Shown one piece after another: positions 11,801 to 24,274 of a stretch of 64,000 nt of DNA (the first letter of the stretch is position 1; each line of letters starts with the position of its first letter). Source of the stretch: Rhodamnia argentea (lineage: Eukaryota; Streptophyta; Magnoliopsida; Myrtales; Myrtaceae); contig NC_063158.1 in assembly GCF_020921035.1 (NCBI RefSeq), positions 26,212,178 to 26,276,177 on the forward strand, given 5' to 3'. The notes under the pieces are model-generated. The model searched no databases. It was not told where the DNA came from and saw only the letters and a list, made by a program, of their open reading frames with translations. The position numbers were made by a program, and so were the translations under genes.

Positions 11801-12325
11801 ATAATCACTGGAATTGCTACCTTAATCGCGACTGCCACTTACCAAGCCGCTCTCAGTCCTCCAGGAGGATACTGGGGGGCCAGCTCTTCAAATCCCCCAG
11901 CCAATTCCACTGTTGCCACTGCCAATTCCAGCGGCATTGCTGTTGAAAAGCCACATCAAGCCGGAAAGATTATCCTGAGTGGTGAGGATCTATACTGGTT
12001 CGCGGGCCTCAACACTACGATTTTCTTGGCCTCCATCGCCACAATTTGGATCACAGCTATTCCGGGATTGCCGCACACTCTCCCGGTTTACCTGCTGACG
12101 TACTTACTCAGTGGTGCCTACCTTGCTACGGCTATAACTGGATTCCCGAAATCCGATGTGTTTGGAGTGAATATCGCAGCGGGACTTTGTATAACCTTGC
12201 TGCTTGTTGGGTCGACGGTCCCTGCGTTCTTGTGGTTGAACTACTCCATGAACAAATTACGAGTCCGGATAGATGCCCCAGGGAGATACGTCCACGACTT
12301 CCTTGAATTGAAGGATCGGAAATAG
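8866..12325 (+). CDS. Gene B: ankyrin-repeat/PGG-domain (BDA1-like) protein with a duplicated ankyrin exon
   Basis: Predicted exon 1 is 8866-9468 (201 codons, donor GAG|GTATGG), with ankyrin motifs TPLHEAADQGKTKVAVEIA, SPMHLALKNRHYHIARALM and ITPLHFVAKEKG. The last exon is 11606-12325 (acceptor TTCCAG), with the PGG motif ALSPPGGYWG and four membrane helices. Both are phase 0; joined they give 440 residues. A second full ankyrin exon at 9693-10307 lies between them, so transcripts may skip it or start at it. The N-terminus lacks the lysine- and glutamate-rich lead seen in A, C, D and E. The stretch after the splice junction (NKKEAGKIKLLIAKM) has lost the ETALEIFxANP linker of the paralogs. 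No stop or frameshift is present in either outer exon. The TATA region (ctatttttgg) is weaker than in C. Family function is membrane-anchored signalling, often in defence. Coding but possibly non-functional. Confidence 0.65.
9693..10307 (+). CDS. Duplicated ankyrin exon within locus B
   Basis: An open phase-0 block of 205 codons ends CCCGAG|GTATGA, the same donor position as exon 1. It encodes TPLHNAAERGKTEVVMEIA, SPMHLALKSKHYHTVRAPM, ITPLHFVAKEKG and ETAVHVAVENRNLKAFEV. It is a close copy of the ankyrin exon at 8866-9468 and is followed by its own copy of the intron start. The 5' junction fuses intron sequence of the first copy to a point near the start of the ankyrin block, so the copy has no promoter of its own. 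The first in-frame ATG gives MDQINHQQAIAADN. It looks like the product of unequal crossing over between paralogs. It could serve as the partner of the PGG exon at 11606 if transcription reads through. Confidence 0.65.
11096..11489. mobile_element. Small TIR element inserted in the intron of gene B
   Basis: The left end starts gggaaaatgacatc and continues with catttgaaggcaataac. The right end, read in reverse, starts gggataaggacacgtcatg and continues with cacttgaaggccgtag, so the ends form a long imperfect inverted repeat. The element is flanked by ctcaagctt(a) and ctcaaactt(g), a 9-10-bp target duplication. Paralog A shows the empty site (atcactcaaacttg near 5141). No coding capacity. Mutator-like MITE is the best fit. 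Confidence 0.7.
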
Positions 12326-12479
12326 TTTGCGAGTATTATTTACCTTTTAAGTAATCTCCTTGCATATGCAATATCATCTATGTTTCTAGTTTCGAGGTTT
12401 GCAAGAACTAGACTCTCTTTACTAGTTGCATGTAATGGACTCATCTATAATTGCAGTCCTTTCTCTAAATATTATTACT

Positions 12480-12950
12480 TGATAAAGTAATCGAGAAAGA
12501 AATACTGAGAAAATTGCAAAAGCCTAGCTAAACCTTAAAAATCAAGTAGATCATGTGATATCTTCCAATAATATATTAGAAACAATCAACTCAAGTATTA
12601 TATACTAATTGCATATCCTAAACTAACTCAAGTAAAGATGGAAATATGAGATTTCATTATCCTAAATTCATCAAATAGAAGATGTAAATCCAAACTTAAC
12701 GCGTCCCAATCATTTCCCCTTTATTAGAAAAAAAGCTCGACCTCGAGTTTTTGAAATGTTGGATTATAGCACAAAGCATGTGTGCTAAAGTCCTCTTGGC
12801 ATTGGGAACCATATCTGCGGAATCAATGTTTGGGAAGCAAGCTTGGCATCTTGTACAAAAACTTCTGGAGTCAGCTACTAAAGGGTATCTACTCCCCCAT
12901 GGTGATTTCTGGTATGCAAATAAGGATAACCGCCCGCCCTAGGGATGGCA
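12480..12950. repeat. Repeat shared with 29286-29600
   Basis: Pieces such as gctaaaccttaaaaa, atgtaaatccaaactt-type stretches and a run of A followed by a ctcgacctcgag-like core recur in the same order at 29286-29600. The core resembles the reverse of a conserved retroelement leader, so an antisense LTR-retroelement remnant is possible. A 63-codon open frame at 12751-12942 is not recognised as any protein. Confidence 0.4.
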
Positions 12951-14029
12951 GAGTTTACTAGAAGTGGTGATTTTGCTGTTGGTTGCAGGCCATCGGAGAA
13001 AGTAAGAAGCGGTGGCGCGTTGGACAAGATGCAGAATCATACGCAATTAAGCTGGATAAAATTTGAACGAAAAAAAAAAAGCTGGATAAAAGCTAGACAA
13101 ATCTTTACAGCGACAAATTCAATATGAAAATCCAATATAAAAAAGAGCAATCGACTGAAATACTATATAGAATTACCACGAAAAAAGTTGAATGTGAAAA
13201 AGATAATATATAGATCCAACATCGTTGATTTTGCTTTCAACATCTTATCTTTAAAGCCACCTTAAAAGTGACTTATCATGAAACAGAAGGTTGGATGGAA
13301 AAAAGATGGAATCGAGAATACCTAAAAAAACCCGAGTCCATTGCTATATATATCACTACTTATCAAGAAGGTATGATATGATAGATTCATCGTATGAAAT
13401 GATAAGTGTTCAAACTCAATCCTAATTTAATAAATGTATGAACTCGTATTCTTAAATTAGGATTGAGTATGAACCCGAGTCCATGTCTATCTATAAAATG
13501 TGATTTGTTCCAATTAACACTGAAACGTGAACAAAAGAAAACACACTATATATATATATAACTTGAATACCACGGATTTACATGATATGGTGATGTGCCT
13601 ACTACATGTGGAGAGATTGACAGGATAATTCCATTATAATCGGTAAAGAAGCTACTATAATCATTCAATCACACTAACTCATAAGTGCTTTTGAATTCGA
13701 GATTAAATACGAGCTTACAAGAATCAATCACAAAAAAGGGAGTTATATTACACCGTCACTCTCTTGGATGAGAGTTCTCAATTCTCTTTGTATATCATGC
13801 AAGTTTTCATACATGTTAAGCATACTCACTGCGCAGCCGAGACCAAACTCAACAACATAATTATTTATATGCAAAACAACTATAAGCCCTTCTCCGATGT
13901 CAACATGGACTCCATCTTCAATGAAGAAAAGAAGTCTTGTGCGAAATGAATTTCCTTCTTTGCATCATCCATGATCCTGTTTGCAAGAGTCCAATAATAC
14001 AGCTTGAGTTTCCTTGTGATTCAATCATA
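12951..14029. other. AT-rich intergenic DNA, no gene seen
   Basis: No conserved protein, RNA or clear repeat was found. A short TA run lies near 13547-13560 and a duplicated gaacccgagtcca-like phrase near 13330 and 13470. Confidence 0.4.
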
Positions 14030-14550
14030 GATCGAATTTCAAAACAATCAGAATTAACGTCGAGCCATGATCAACGAATCGCCACTTTGGTGAGAAGTCC
14101 AATTTCATCTCAACGGTTGTCATTTCCCCCAAAACCCTGTGGCCTCCTCACATATTGTAGAAGCTAACCAAGTCCGAATAGTATTGGAACTTAGTCAATG
14201 ACACGCTCTTCGTTAGATTATCGTGTGCACTTTCTCGACGAATGGGGTTCCTTATGACACAATATCACGTATAAAATGTACTCGACATCAATGTGTTATG
14301 TCAGCTCATAATTGCAATTCCAGATGACTGAGCAAACCTCTGACCCTAATAATTTTCTTGATTGACATCAAATACTGCACTTCAATTGTCAACAAAGCAA
14401 CTTCTGATTGTAACCTTGCTTTTCAACTGATGCTTCATAAAACCGAACACGTAACTTGTGAAGGACCTCTGTCTATCCAAGTGATTGGATAACCTGAATG
14501 CACATAACCTGTTATATCCAATTTTTGCATGTTCTCAATAGGTTATTTAG
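14030..14550 (-). mobile_element. Ty1/copia polyprotein C-terminal remnant, antisense
   Basis: On the minus strand the fragments read, with stops and frameshifts, as the end of a copia polyprotein. An RNase H-like patch (GYNQKL followed by the region equivalent to the AEAEY motif) is followed by an EVCSVIWN-like patch, then an HNTLMSSTFYT-like patch (copia elements have KHIDVxYHFIRD there), then DNLTKSVSLTKF (NPADxLTKxxxxxKF). The order matches the family. No intact frame remains. A shorter copy lies at 600-850. Confidence 0.6.
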
Positions 14551-14749
14551 AATGCCTATGGTGCATCGCACCTATTAGAATAAGGTCGTTCTAAAGGTTG
14601 CACCATTTGGGAAAAAATTATTCTCATTTGGTTCCTTGCACTCTTTCATGCGACATAAACATCATTTCCCTTCAATAGTCAATCGTGTCAACTATCAATG
14701 TTTGACCAACCTATTTTCCTCCTCCATTCTTTTTCTTTCTCCTTCAAAA

Positions 14750-15290
14750 TAAGATCCGTAAACAAACACAACGTAAGTACAAATCGATCATTCTAAAAGC
14801 CAATAGCACACGTAGTAAAGTATTAACCTGTTAAGAATATAGATAAAAGTCGTCACTTTATCTCATAACTTCAGAAGATCTCAATTGATTGATTAAATAA
14901 CAACCCATAAAAGTTTTTCGAACATAAAAGAAGAATTGCTTCCACTTTTGAGAATGTGTCCTCTCCAAATTGGGACTATTGGTCTTCTTTATTTTATTTT
15001 GTGTGGTAGGGCTGACAATAGGTTGTTGAACCATTAATATATGAATTGATGGTCAAACTAGTGACTGATTTATTCTCTGCTGAATGCATATATAAAGTTG
15101 AGCAGATTTGGATTCCTTGCCCTGGGCCAACGTCATCATAAGAAACAAGGAAGCACTTTAAGGAGGATTAAAGACATGAACATACGAACATCATATTATA
15201 TGATATATATGCATCACGGCCTTTATGTTGTACTTTACGTCAACAAGGCTCTCTTTTTCCCGACAAAGAACGGAATAAAGACATGATAGT
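14750..15290. repeat. Segment of the duplicated upstream unit (orphan copy)
   Basis: The stretch tagtaaagtattaa near 14815, the agaagaattgcttccacttt near 14931 and the gagcagatttggattccttgcc near 15099 recur upstream of genes A and D (around 930-1200 and 31425-31620) and, in part, at 18954. No ankyrin gene follows directly. Confidence 0.5.
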
Positions 15291-15394
15291 ACAAACGTTT
15301 TCCATGTGATAGGAAATTTAGCACTTTGCTTTTCTTTTTCTTTTTTAATTGATTATTAGCACTTTGCTTTTTGGTCTTCCAAGTAATCTGTTGT

Positions 15395-16470
15395 ATCTAG
15401 TAACATTACCTAAAGGGGGGTGAATCGATGAATCTAAGCAGTTTTGAAACTTAATGCGGAATAGTGATAATAGTTTCAAAACACACAATCTGTGCATAGC
15501 TAATAGCAAAACATACGGATATATCAAACACAGTAAAAGAGTTCAGAGAAGAGAAAAATGCACGCAGCACTTATAGTTGTTCGGCTTGGCAAGCCTACAT
15601 CCACTCTCCCACGGTAATCGTCAATTGACTGAATTCCACTATATGAATCAATGAGGGTTATAGAAGAATTCACTCTCAAAAACTCTTACAGAGCCTCTCA
15701 AAGATAAGATGATTTGCACTAAAGAATAAGTATATGAATCTGAATAACTTAAGTATTTTGGAATTGTATGTTCTGATCTCTCTCTTCTTGTCACCATGGA
15801 TCTTCCGTTTATACTCCTTCTTCTTCAACTAGCTGTTAAAAGAGTCTTTGAAGGATCGCTCTTCAATCATTGATTGGGCATCATCAATCGTGATTAAATG
15901 AGACCGTATGCGGGAAGATATGCTGATCGTTAGAGTTGAGTCTGAACTCTTCAAATTCAGTCGCCCACACAACCAAATCTTTATTTTCCAAAAGTAGAGT
16001 TGATTTGAATATTCAACAAGTCTTACCTCTGGAAGGTAATTTCCAATCATAGATATTCTCCTTATTTGATTGAAAAATAATCTTATCAATCAAAGATTAC
16101 AAACTTCCATAAACGATTTCGCCTATATCGGAAACTTGCCATCCATGGGTCTTCAAAATCTGTCGGTGAATATTGCAAAATTCGAGCATCATTCAGAAGC
16201 AGCCTTCTAAACTAAGATTCTATGAATCTAAATAGACTTGGAGCAATGATTTCGAGCTCCAATAAAGTCCTTGTTGACGCTTCACATAAAACTTCAAACG
16301 AACAAATCTTCAGAGGCAATGACTTCAGCAGTAAATATATGATAATCGCTACTTGAGTCTAATCATCGTGTCTGGATCAATATGGGCTTTTGTTAACTGT
16401 TTACCTTGCAATAAAACAATCATGAATATCAAACAGATTCTATATAGAAAAAAAAAAGAGGGTAGTTTTG
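15395..16470. mobile_element. Retroelement remnant (copia LTR-like)
   Basis: The phrase cctaaaggggggtgaatcg near 15411 is typical of plant Sirevirus-type copia elements. The following 1 kb has the A-rich, mixed character of an LTR, with no open frame. No second LTR was found. The family assignment rests on this single phrase. Confidence 0.35.
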
Positions 16471-16559
16471 TCAGAATTAAAATATTCAGAATGACGATTT
16501 TATCAACATAATCATTGCAATTTCGACTTCAAGAAAACAAAGCATGCCATTATTCTTAT

Positions 16560-17720
16560 TTCCACAATTGGCGTATACTTATTTAGCCATTAACATATTA
16601 TTAGGTTACCGACGGTTTTTTGAAAGTACCAACATTTATTTGTACTTCCAAAATTATCAACGCTAATTTGTTTCTTCCATTAAGTCATCACCTAATTTCA
16701 GCTTAACAATTAACATTCGAGTCACTTGTTAACATTTATTTGATTGTTTCAAAATTACCAATTATCGCAATATTTTACTAACATTTGTTTTCGTAGCTTA
16801 CCAACTAATAATGCTACCGACTATTATATGAAATTACCAACTCTTATTTGAATCCACCGACCGACGTTTATTTGATTGCCACGAAAATTACCAAATGTTG
16901 CTATAGTTCACAATATTTATTTCAGGGCTTATAATAGGGTTAAAGTTACTAATTCTTACACGAAATTACCAACTTATTTCACAATTACTGCTTCTCTTAA
17001 TAACTTACTAACCTTTATTTGTGGAGCTTAAAAATTATAAACTCCTATATGAAATTACAAACTTTAGTTCAATCAGTTATCAATTTTTTTTTTTTTTGAA
17101 AATGACAAATTGTTCCAATTCTTTTGAGGGTTTTAAAAAAAATGTGTTTAAATAGCTTATAACGAAACAAAATTAGCAACTCTTATTTGGGTTCACTCTC
17201 CAAAGTTTATTTGATTGTTTCAACAGTACGAACTATTCCAATAATATAACAATACTTATTTACGGAGCTAACTAATGAGTTGAAGTTAGCAACACCTGCA
17301 CAAAGTTACCAACACTTTTAAACCTTTGTCGACTAGTTCAAAAGCTTAACAAATTTATTTGCGAAACTTAAGTTATCAACTCTTATTTGAGTTATACCAA
17401 CTTACATTTGATTATTTGGAAATTATTAACAGTCCCAATAACTGATGCGGATTCATTTGCAGAGCTCACTAACGTGTTAAGGCCATAAACTCTTATACGA
17501 AATTACCAATTCTTATTCGAGTCCACTTACCAGCATTTTTTTTTATTGTTCCACAAGTATCAACTGTTCTTATAATCTACTGACATTTTTTTTAAGGAGC
17601 TTATGGATTAATCGGCACTTCAAATAATTTATCAATACTTATTTGTGAAGCTCGAGTAACCTCTTGCAATACGTAGTTATAATTCATGAGAGCATTCCTA
17701 AAACTTTTGGATTAAAAGCT
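16560..17720. repeat. Degenerate AT-rich tandem array, copy 1
   Basis: The stretch is made of recurring phrases such as ttaccaactcttatttgag, aacatttatttgattgtttc, ttccaataattta and tttgcggagctta, returning about every 100-135 bp with much divergence. Related arrays occur at 19560-20860, 32020-32520 and 41860-42860, each in the upstream region of an ankyrin-PGG unit. No coding capacity. Confidence 0.6.
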
Positions 17721-17779
17721 TTGAGATTAAAAAGCAAGTGAAATATTATTAGCAGCCATCTGATTTATGACTAGGGAAG

Positions 17780-18420
17780 GCTAAACTGCCAATTACATTA
17801 AAGACGAGCAAGCGATGAAGAACCCACCAATGACTCACCAGTTTACAATTAAATTGTTAAATTTGTTGTGCATTCATGGTTTATATAGCTTTATTTTCTG
17901 AGCTAAACCGATGATCAACTTCAAACAAAATCTTCATTCCATAAACCATTGTAGTAACGAGTAGAGAACACCCCTTCGTGTATTGAATGGAATTGAAGAA
18001 CTGATGTGAGGTCATGAGCTCGAGGAGATAATTGTGTACTTAGGTTTATAAGTGGACTCGTTTCAAATAAAGGACGAAGCAGGTCTAGTGCTATTAACTC
18101 CTCAAATGTGTTTTAGATTCTGCAATTCATCTTCTTTAGTTTGGGATTAGCAATAACAAGTAAGGCGTGAATGCTTTAGTATTACCTGAGAAAGATTCTT
18201 TGGGTTAATGGTAAGGAATTGGCACTTTTGCTTTTTGTGCTTTATTTATTTTGCTTTCAGCTTTACTCGCCCTTTATTTTACATGAAGGGGAAAAAAAAA
18301 GGAGAAAAGAGAATTGAGAGGGAAGAAAGAACTCCCCGTGAGCAAAATCACCATTTTTATGGGAACGCGCAAAGAATAATGCAACTTTAGAAACGAGTAC
18401 CATCGCATTCACTCATTTCA
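17780..18420. repeat. Orphan upstream module without a gene
   Basis: This carries the same series of phrases found ahead of genes C, D and E: attacattaaagacgagcaag near 17797, gaggtcatgagctcgagg near 18008, aggtttataagtggactcg near 18043, cctgagaaagattctttggg near 18185. In C, D and E the module is followed within about 1 kb by a promoter and gene. Here it is followed by unrelated DNA and then by another module copy, so the gene of this unit seems to have been lost or never copied. Confidence 0.6.
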
Positions 18421-18953
18421 CAAGCGTTATATGTGTTCCAGCAAATCATAAGATACGCACCATATCATAAACAATATAATATAGTATAGCCAGCATATGC
18501 CAAACTCATCCTATGCTATGTTGGAGTGTGAAGCCAAAATATTTCATTAAGGTTTTTTTGTCTTTTGTCCTTGTTTTTAATCCTAAGTTAAAAGCTATAC
18601 TTTTTATATTAGCGATATAAAGGTAGTGACCGTTATAAGGGGGGAAAAAAAAAAGAAACGTAAAGTAGCAAAGCTCAAATAATGTACACTATATGCTACC
18701 GGTATGGTCCGAGTGGGCAGATGGGCGGTTCCATACTTGGAACCGGGAAGGGGATTGGTTCCAAGCCGATTTAGTCTAGTTCCGAGCGGTCTGAGTGGTT
18801 TTCGATTCCTTTGCACCCCCCACTAATAAGCACATTACCAGTTTGTAATATACTTCATTAAGAGTATAATTCATCATATAATAATATAAGAGAAGATATT
18901 GACTTCTCATGTCTGGCTGAATTTTAGTATCAAACAATCACTTTTAGATTTGA
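18421..18953. other. Spacer between two duplicated modules
   Basis: No gene seen. A short open frame on the minus strand is not conserved. A purine run of G and A lies near 18640-18656. Confidence 0.35.
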
Positions 18954-20989
18954 GCAGATTTGGATTACTTGCCCTGTACTAACGCCATCATAAGAAACAA
19001 AGAAACACTTTTAATGAGGCTGGAGCCTAACACATTAAAGACATGATTTTTTTTTTTTTTGGGTCGAGAAAGACATGATCATACGACCATTATATAATAC
19101 GATATCTTTGCCTATGGGCTTTATGTTGTCTTTTGTTGGCTATCATCTATAAAGCCTTTATGTTGGCAGAATCAAGATTGAAGATGCTTGAAATAATTAG
19201 TCGGTAGAGTATGTTTCTATTATCGACAACTATTTATGTTTAAACATTTTCAAAATGATTCATTTTTATAAGCGTGCAAGCAATCATTTAAAAAAAAAGG
19301 TTATCCAAATCATTTATTTTTTACAAAATATTGTCAAATAGCACCCTTTGATGAGAGATATGAACATGAAACTTCGAGAAAACTAGTGTTTTCCTTTGTC
19401 TCCAAGAATTTTCCTTTTTATCCTTTATTCCGTTCTTTATCGCCAAAAACAGAATAAAGACATGATAGTACCAATGTTATTCATGCGATAGCAAATTTAG
19501 CACTTTACTTTGTTTTATTAGTTACTAGCTTTTTGCTTTTTAGTCTTCAAAGTAGTCATCACAATTTCGACTTTTAGAAAACAAATTGAGGCATTATTCT
19601 TGTTTTCACAAATGGTGTTTGATCGTTGATATGTACACTTATTTAGCCATTAACATATTATTCGGTTGCCAACAGTTTTGTGAAAGTACCACTATTTATT
19701 TGTGTTTCCAAGGTTACTAATTGACTTCATAACTAATCAATATTGATTTGTATAACCTACAAACATGATAAGGTGCTAATTTTATTCAATTACAAACCTT
19801 AATATAAGTAACTTGGCCATTTTTCTTTCATTAAGTCGCCGACTAATTTTTGCTTAACAACTAGTGTTTGAGTCGCTTGTTCACTTTTATTTGATTATTT
19901 CGGGATTTTCAATTGTTCCAATAATTCACCAACATTTATTTGCATAGCTTACCAAATGATAATGCTACTAACTATTATGTGAAATTATCAAATCTTATTT
20001 GAGTCCACTTGCCGATGTTTATTTGATTGCCAAAAAATTACTAACTGTTCCAATAGTTCACAACATTTATTTCAAAACTTATCATTGCTTTAAAGTTACC
20101 AATTCTTACACGAAATGACCAACTTATTTTATAATTTCCCATTCTCTTAGTAACTTACTTACATATGGAGCCTAAATTATACTCTCATATGAAATTACAA
20201 ACTTTATTTCAATAAGTTATCAAGTTATTTTTCCAAAAATTACCCACTGTTCCAATAATTTAAGGAACTTTTTTTAGGATTTTAAAAATGTGTTAAAAGC
20301 AAGGCACTCGTACTTGTATAAATTAGCAATTCCAATAACTTAACGATATTTATTTACGGAGCTTACCAATGAGTTAACTTTTCCAACACTCGTACAACAT
20401 TTCCAGCACTTTTAAACCCAACTTCTTCAAAAGTCTAATAAATTTACGTTGCAAAGCTTGAGTTACCAACTATTATTGGAGTTACATCAAAGTACATTTG
20501 ATTATTTCGAACCGTTCCGATAATTTACTTGGATTCATTTGCAGGGCTGACTCAAGGCTAAGGTTATCAACTCTTATACGAAATCACCAATTTTTATCTG
20601 TGACTTTTTACCCTCTTTTTAATTGTTTCAAAAGTATCAACTTAATTTACTGGCATTTGCTTTGGAGCTTATCAATTAGTAATAGTTAGCAAGCACTAAT
20701 CAAAATAATTTATGCTTCAAATAATTTATCAATATCTATATGTGAAGCTTGAGTAACTCCCTCTAGAACAGAGTTACGATATTATTTGAGTCAGTTGTCG
20801 TCATTTATAAGGCTGTTTCGAAATTCCTCCCCAAAGGAAGCTACTAGTTATGTGAAGTAAGTTTGGTTTTGCGGTTTTGCAATGCGTAGTTACAATTCAC
20901 ATGTTTCTGAAACTTTTGGGCAAAAGCTTTCAGATTAAAAAGCAAATGAGCTAATTATTAGCAGCCATCTGATTTTGACTATGGAAAGC
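18954..20989. repeat. Upstream unit of gene C with degenerate array, copy 2
   Basis: Starts with the gagcagatttggattacttgcc phrase shared with 1190, 15098 and 31600, then contains the second degenerate array (about 19560-20860) with the same acc-aac-rich phrases as 16560-17720. The order of phrases matches copy 1, which shows that whole segments, not single monomers, were duplicated. Confidence 0.55.
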
Positions 20990-22060
20990 TCACCTGCCAA
21001 TTACATTAAAGAGGAGAAGCGATGAAGAATTCACCAGTTTACAAATAAATCTTCAAATTTGTCGTGCACCCATGATTTATAAAGCTTTATTTTCCGAGCT
21101 AATACGATGCTAAACTTGAAACTCGAAATCTTCATTTAATAGATCATTATAGTAACGAGTAGAGAACTTGCCTCCATGTATTGAATCGGATTGAATAACC
21201 GATGTGAGGTCATGAGCTCGAAGAAATAATCGTATGCTAAGGTCTATAAGTGGACCTGTTTCAAATAAAGGAGGAAACAAGTCCGATGCTATTAACTCTT
21301 CAAATATATTATTAAAATCTGGAAATTATCTTCTTTAGTTTGGGATTGGCAATAACAAAGCGTGAATGCTTTTCTATTACCTGAGAAAGATTCGATGGGT
21401 TAATGGTAGGGAAGTGGCACTTTTGCTTTTTGTTTTTCCTTTATTTATTTTTCTTTCAGCTTTATTAGCTCTTTATTTTACATGGAGAAATAGTAAAGGA
21501 ACAAAAGGGAATAATTCAGCTTTAGAAACGATTATGCGTCGCATTCACTCATTTCACAGGCATCGCGTATATTCCAGCAAATCATAAGACGTGCATCATA
21601 TCGTAAACAATGTAATATAGTATGGCAAGTATGTGTTAAACTCATCCTATGCTTATGTCAAGAAGGCCTTATAGCCGCGCATCGCCAATCAGAAAAATCA
21701 TTTCCACTATTGTTAAGCCCCGATAATTACTTCGCTTTGATTAAGTCTCGGGAAACACGTTAGCCGCGATTAAGCCAAGGAACAAAATCGGTCCGTACAT
21801 GTGTACATCATGTCACAATATGAAGGTGGACTACGAGTATCAAATCGAAACCACAATACAAACATGCCGCCATTTATATCCAAGATATTTCCACACAAAA
21901 TTCATCTGAGGCTTCAGAGTATTAAATGCTTGATCCACTTTTTAGAAAGAGTATACCACACGGTAATTTACAGTTCGATTTCAACATACGGGCTATGACA
22001 CAGTATTTTTCCTTCTTGAGACGATTTCCTGAGAATCCGACCAGTACGCACCGGTCTAAG
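20990..22060. repeat. Upstream duplicated module of gene C
   Basis: Contains attacattaaagaggag near 21001, gaggtcatgagctcgaag near 21205, gagaaagattcgatgggtta near 21383 and the gattaagtctcgggaaacac phrase near 21738. All are present in the same order before genes D (32728-33650) and E (43065-43990). Short open frames are not conserved between copies. Confidence 0.6.
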
Positions 22061-22065
22061 ATATG

Positions 22066-22159
22066 TTGGGCCCCACTCGCCCCCAACCTGTCGTTGGGCC
22101 CACCAGTACACTTGTTGACCCACCTAATTAAATTTTTGTTGAGCGTGGCACTATATATG
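22066..22159 (+). promoter_or_regulatory. Promoter of gene C: TCP-type sites, W-box, TATA box
   Basis: Two GC-rich sites, TTGGGCCCCAC (22066-22076) and TTGGGCCCACC (22094-22104), match TCP/site II elements. A W-box-like TTGACC lies at 22115-22120. TATATATG at 22152-22159 is about 75 bases before the ATG. The arrangement is conserved before genes D and E. In A and B the TATA is altered and the GC-rich pair is not seen. The motif roles are known for plants in general; their use here is inferred. Confidence 0.6.
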
Positions 22160-22232
22160 GTTTTGCAAGTTCGCCACTTCCATCTATCATCACCGAGCAA
22201 AAGCCCCTCTGCTCCTACATTTCCCCAGTAAT

Positions 22233-24274
22233 ATGATGGGCAAGAGTCCGGCCGAAAACGAAGAAGAAAAGGCTCGGGAGTCTCGGCGTCGACTAGCAAT
22301 AGCAATCGAACGTGATGAGGTTAATGAGCTATATAGCTTAATTGAGGAGGACGAAAATCTCGTAGATCACGGATCCGAGGGTCCCCTCCCAAATACTGCA
22401 CTGCACGACGCCGCCGACAAGGGGAAAACTAAAGTGGCAATGGAGATAGCCATATTGAAGCCGTCGTTCGCTCGAAAGCTGAATCGAGGGGGTCACAGCC
22501 CCATGCACTTGGCTTTGCAAAAGAAGCATTATGGCACCGTGAGGGCACCGATGACCCTCGACCCCGAGTTGGTCCGAGTCCGAGGACGAGGCGGGATCAC
22601 CCCTTTGCATTTCGTAGCCAAGGAAAAAGGAGACAGCGCAAAGGAGAATGTCGAGCTCCTAGAACTCCTGGCCGAATTCCTATGGGATAAGTCGTCAATT
22701 GAAGACTTGACGAACCAATGCGAGACTGCGGTTCACGTTGCCCTCAAGAGCCACAACCTCGAAGCATTCAAGGTTTTGTTTGGATGGCTTAAGCGAGTCA
22801 ATCTAACAGAAATCTTGGATTGGAAAGACCAAGATGGTAATACTGTCTTACATATTGCTGTTTTAGAAAGGCAGCCTGAGGTATGGTTCTCCGATTTCAT
22901 GGATGTGATTGCTTTTATTATTTGATCCTTCAATTTGACGTAATATAATCCAAGAACAATTGTTATGATAATGAAATACCGGGGATTGAAAGTACATGGA
23001 TTGAGAAACATTGGTAGAGAGGAGATTTGAACTAAGTTTTGGGTAACGGTATATTATTTAATATTATCACTTCACGGTTGACATTTGACGCTTGACGATT
23101 GACACTTGACGTTGTATAGCATGGTGTTGTAAACTATAGTAATATCCATAATTTACATGCTAGGAGTGGTCCAATGGAAAAACAAGAAAATCATCAACAA
23201 AAATGATTTATCAAATGACATGATATATTATTGGTGATTATTGTGATAATCAAACCATATTGAAGCCTCCACAAGTAAGAAATCTAAGGTTTTCATTACA
23301 TGGGTTGAAATATTTTTGATTGGATCTTTTGATAAAGGATAAGGTTTTCAGTAAACTAATTAATCCTAAACCTTAAATTTCCATGAGCTAGTCAGTCGGT
23401 CCATGCATCACTTAGTATTGCCCAAACTCACTGTTAAATGTGCATTGAAATAAGGCTCACTTTTGTCGCCATGCGCATGGCAAGTAAAAACGATTGGAAT
23501 TGAAGGGATGGATACTTCATTTTGTTCCCTTTGCATTTCTTCCAGATCATCAACCTGTTGATTGGGCATGTCAAAGTAAATGTGAGGAACTTCGAGGGTT
23601 TGACGGCTCTAGAAATCTTCCAAGCGAATCCTAGCGGCGATCAAGATCTGGCGAAGAAGTTACGAGATCCTACTCTCAGTAAAAACATCCGTTTATCAGT
23701 GTTTTTAAGAAGTCCACTAACACCGTACGAGCGGATCGTATTTGAATTCGGCTTCAGAGATGAATCCGTTCGCAACATAGTCCTTATAGTGGCTGCCTTA
23801 ATTACGACTGCCACTTACCAAGCCATGCTCACTCCTCCAGGAGGATACTGGCAGGATAACTCTCCAAATCTCCCGGCCAACTCCAGCGGCATCCCCGCTG
23901 GAAAACCACATCGTGCTGGAAACATTATTCTGAGCGGCGCATATCTGTACGCGTTCACGACCCTCAACAGTTTTGTTTTCTTGGCCTCCATTGGCACAAT
24001 CTGTATGATGGCTTTTCCCCTACTGCCCCACGCTTCCCCGGTTTACTTGTCAGCGGTTTCTGTTGGTTTTGCCTACTTTGCTACCCTTACGATCGAATTC
24101 ACGAGATCTGATGACGTCGCGGGAATCGTCATAACGGCATGTTTTTTTAGCTTGCTGCTGGTCTCGTTGGCAGCCAAGTGGAAGGCGTGGTCAAACCACA
24201 ACCGGCTCCTATGCGGAATCGATGCCACAGGGAGACGCGTCGGCCATTTCCCAAAACTGAAGCATGGAAAATAG
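22233..24274 (+). CDS. Gene C: ankyrin-repeat/PGG-domain membrane protein (BDA1-like), intact
   Basis: Two exons, 22233-22880 (donor GAG|GTATGG) and 23546-24274 (acceptor TTCCAG), both phase 0, encode 458 residues, close to the length of Arabidopsis BDA1. Exon 1 holds ankyrin repeats (TALHDAADKGKTKVAMEIA, SPMHLALQKKHYGTVRAPM, ITPLHFVAKEKG, ETAVHVALKSHN, NTVLHIAVLERQPE). Exon 2 has a linker (LTALEIFQANPSGDQDLAKK), then the PGG domain (MLTPPGGYW at about residues 310-318) and four hydrophobic segments at about 292-308, 358-376, 380-399 and 407-426. Proteins of this family sit in the plasma or inner membranes, and members such as ACD6 and BDA1 act in immune signalling. The function here is inferred. 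ATGATG gives two possible starts; the second (22236) matches the paralogs. It is the only copy with both exons, the splice sites, the promoter and the linker intact. Confidence 0.88.

Noticed and set aside
12751..12942. 63-codon frame as a small gene
   Set aside because: No known motif, lies in a repeat shared with 29286-29600 where the frame is not kept.
16560..17720. Regular short phrases considered as a CRISPR-like array
   Set aside because: Spacing is irregular, units are highly diverged, there are no unique spacers, and the host is a plant.
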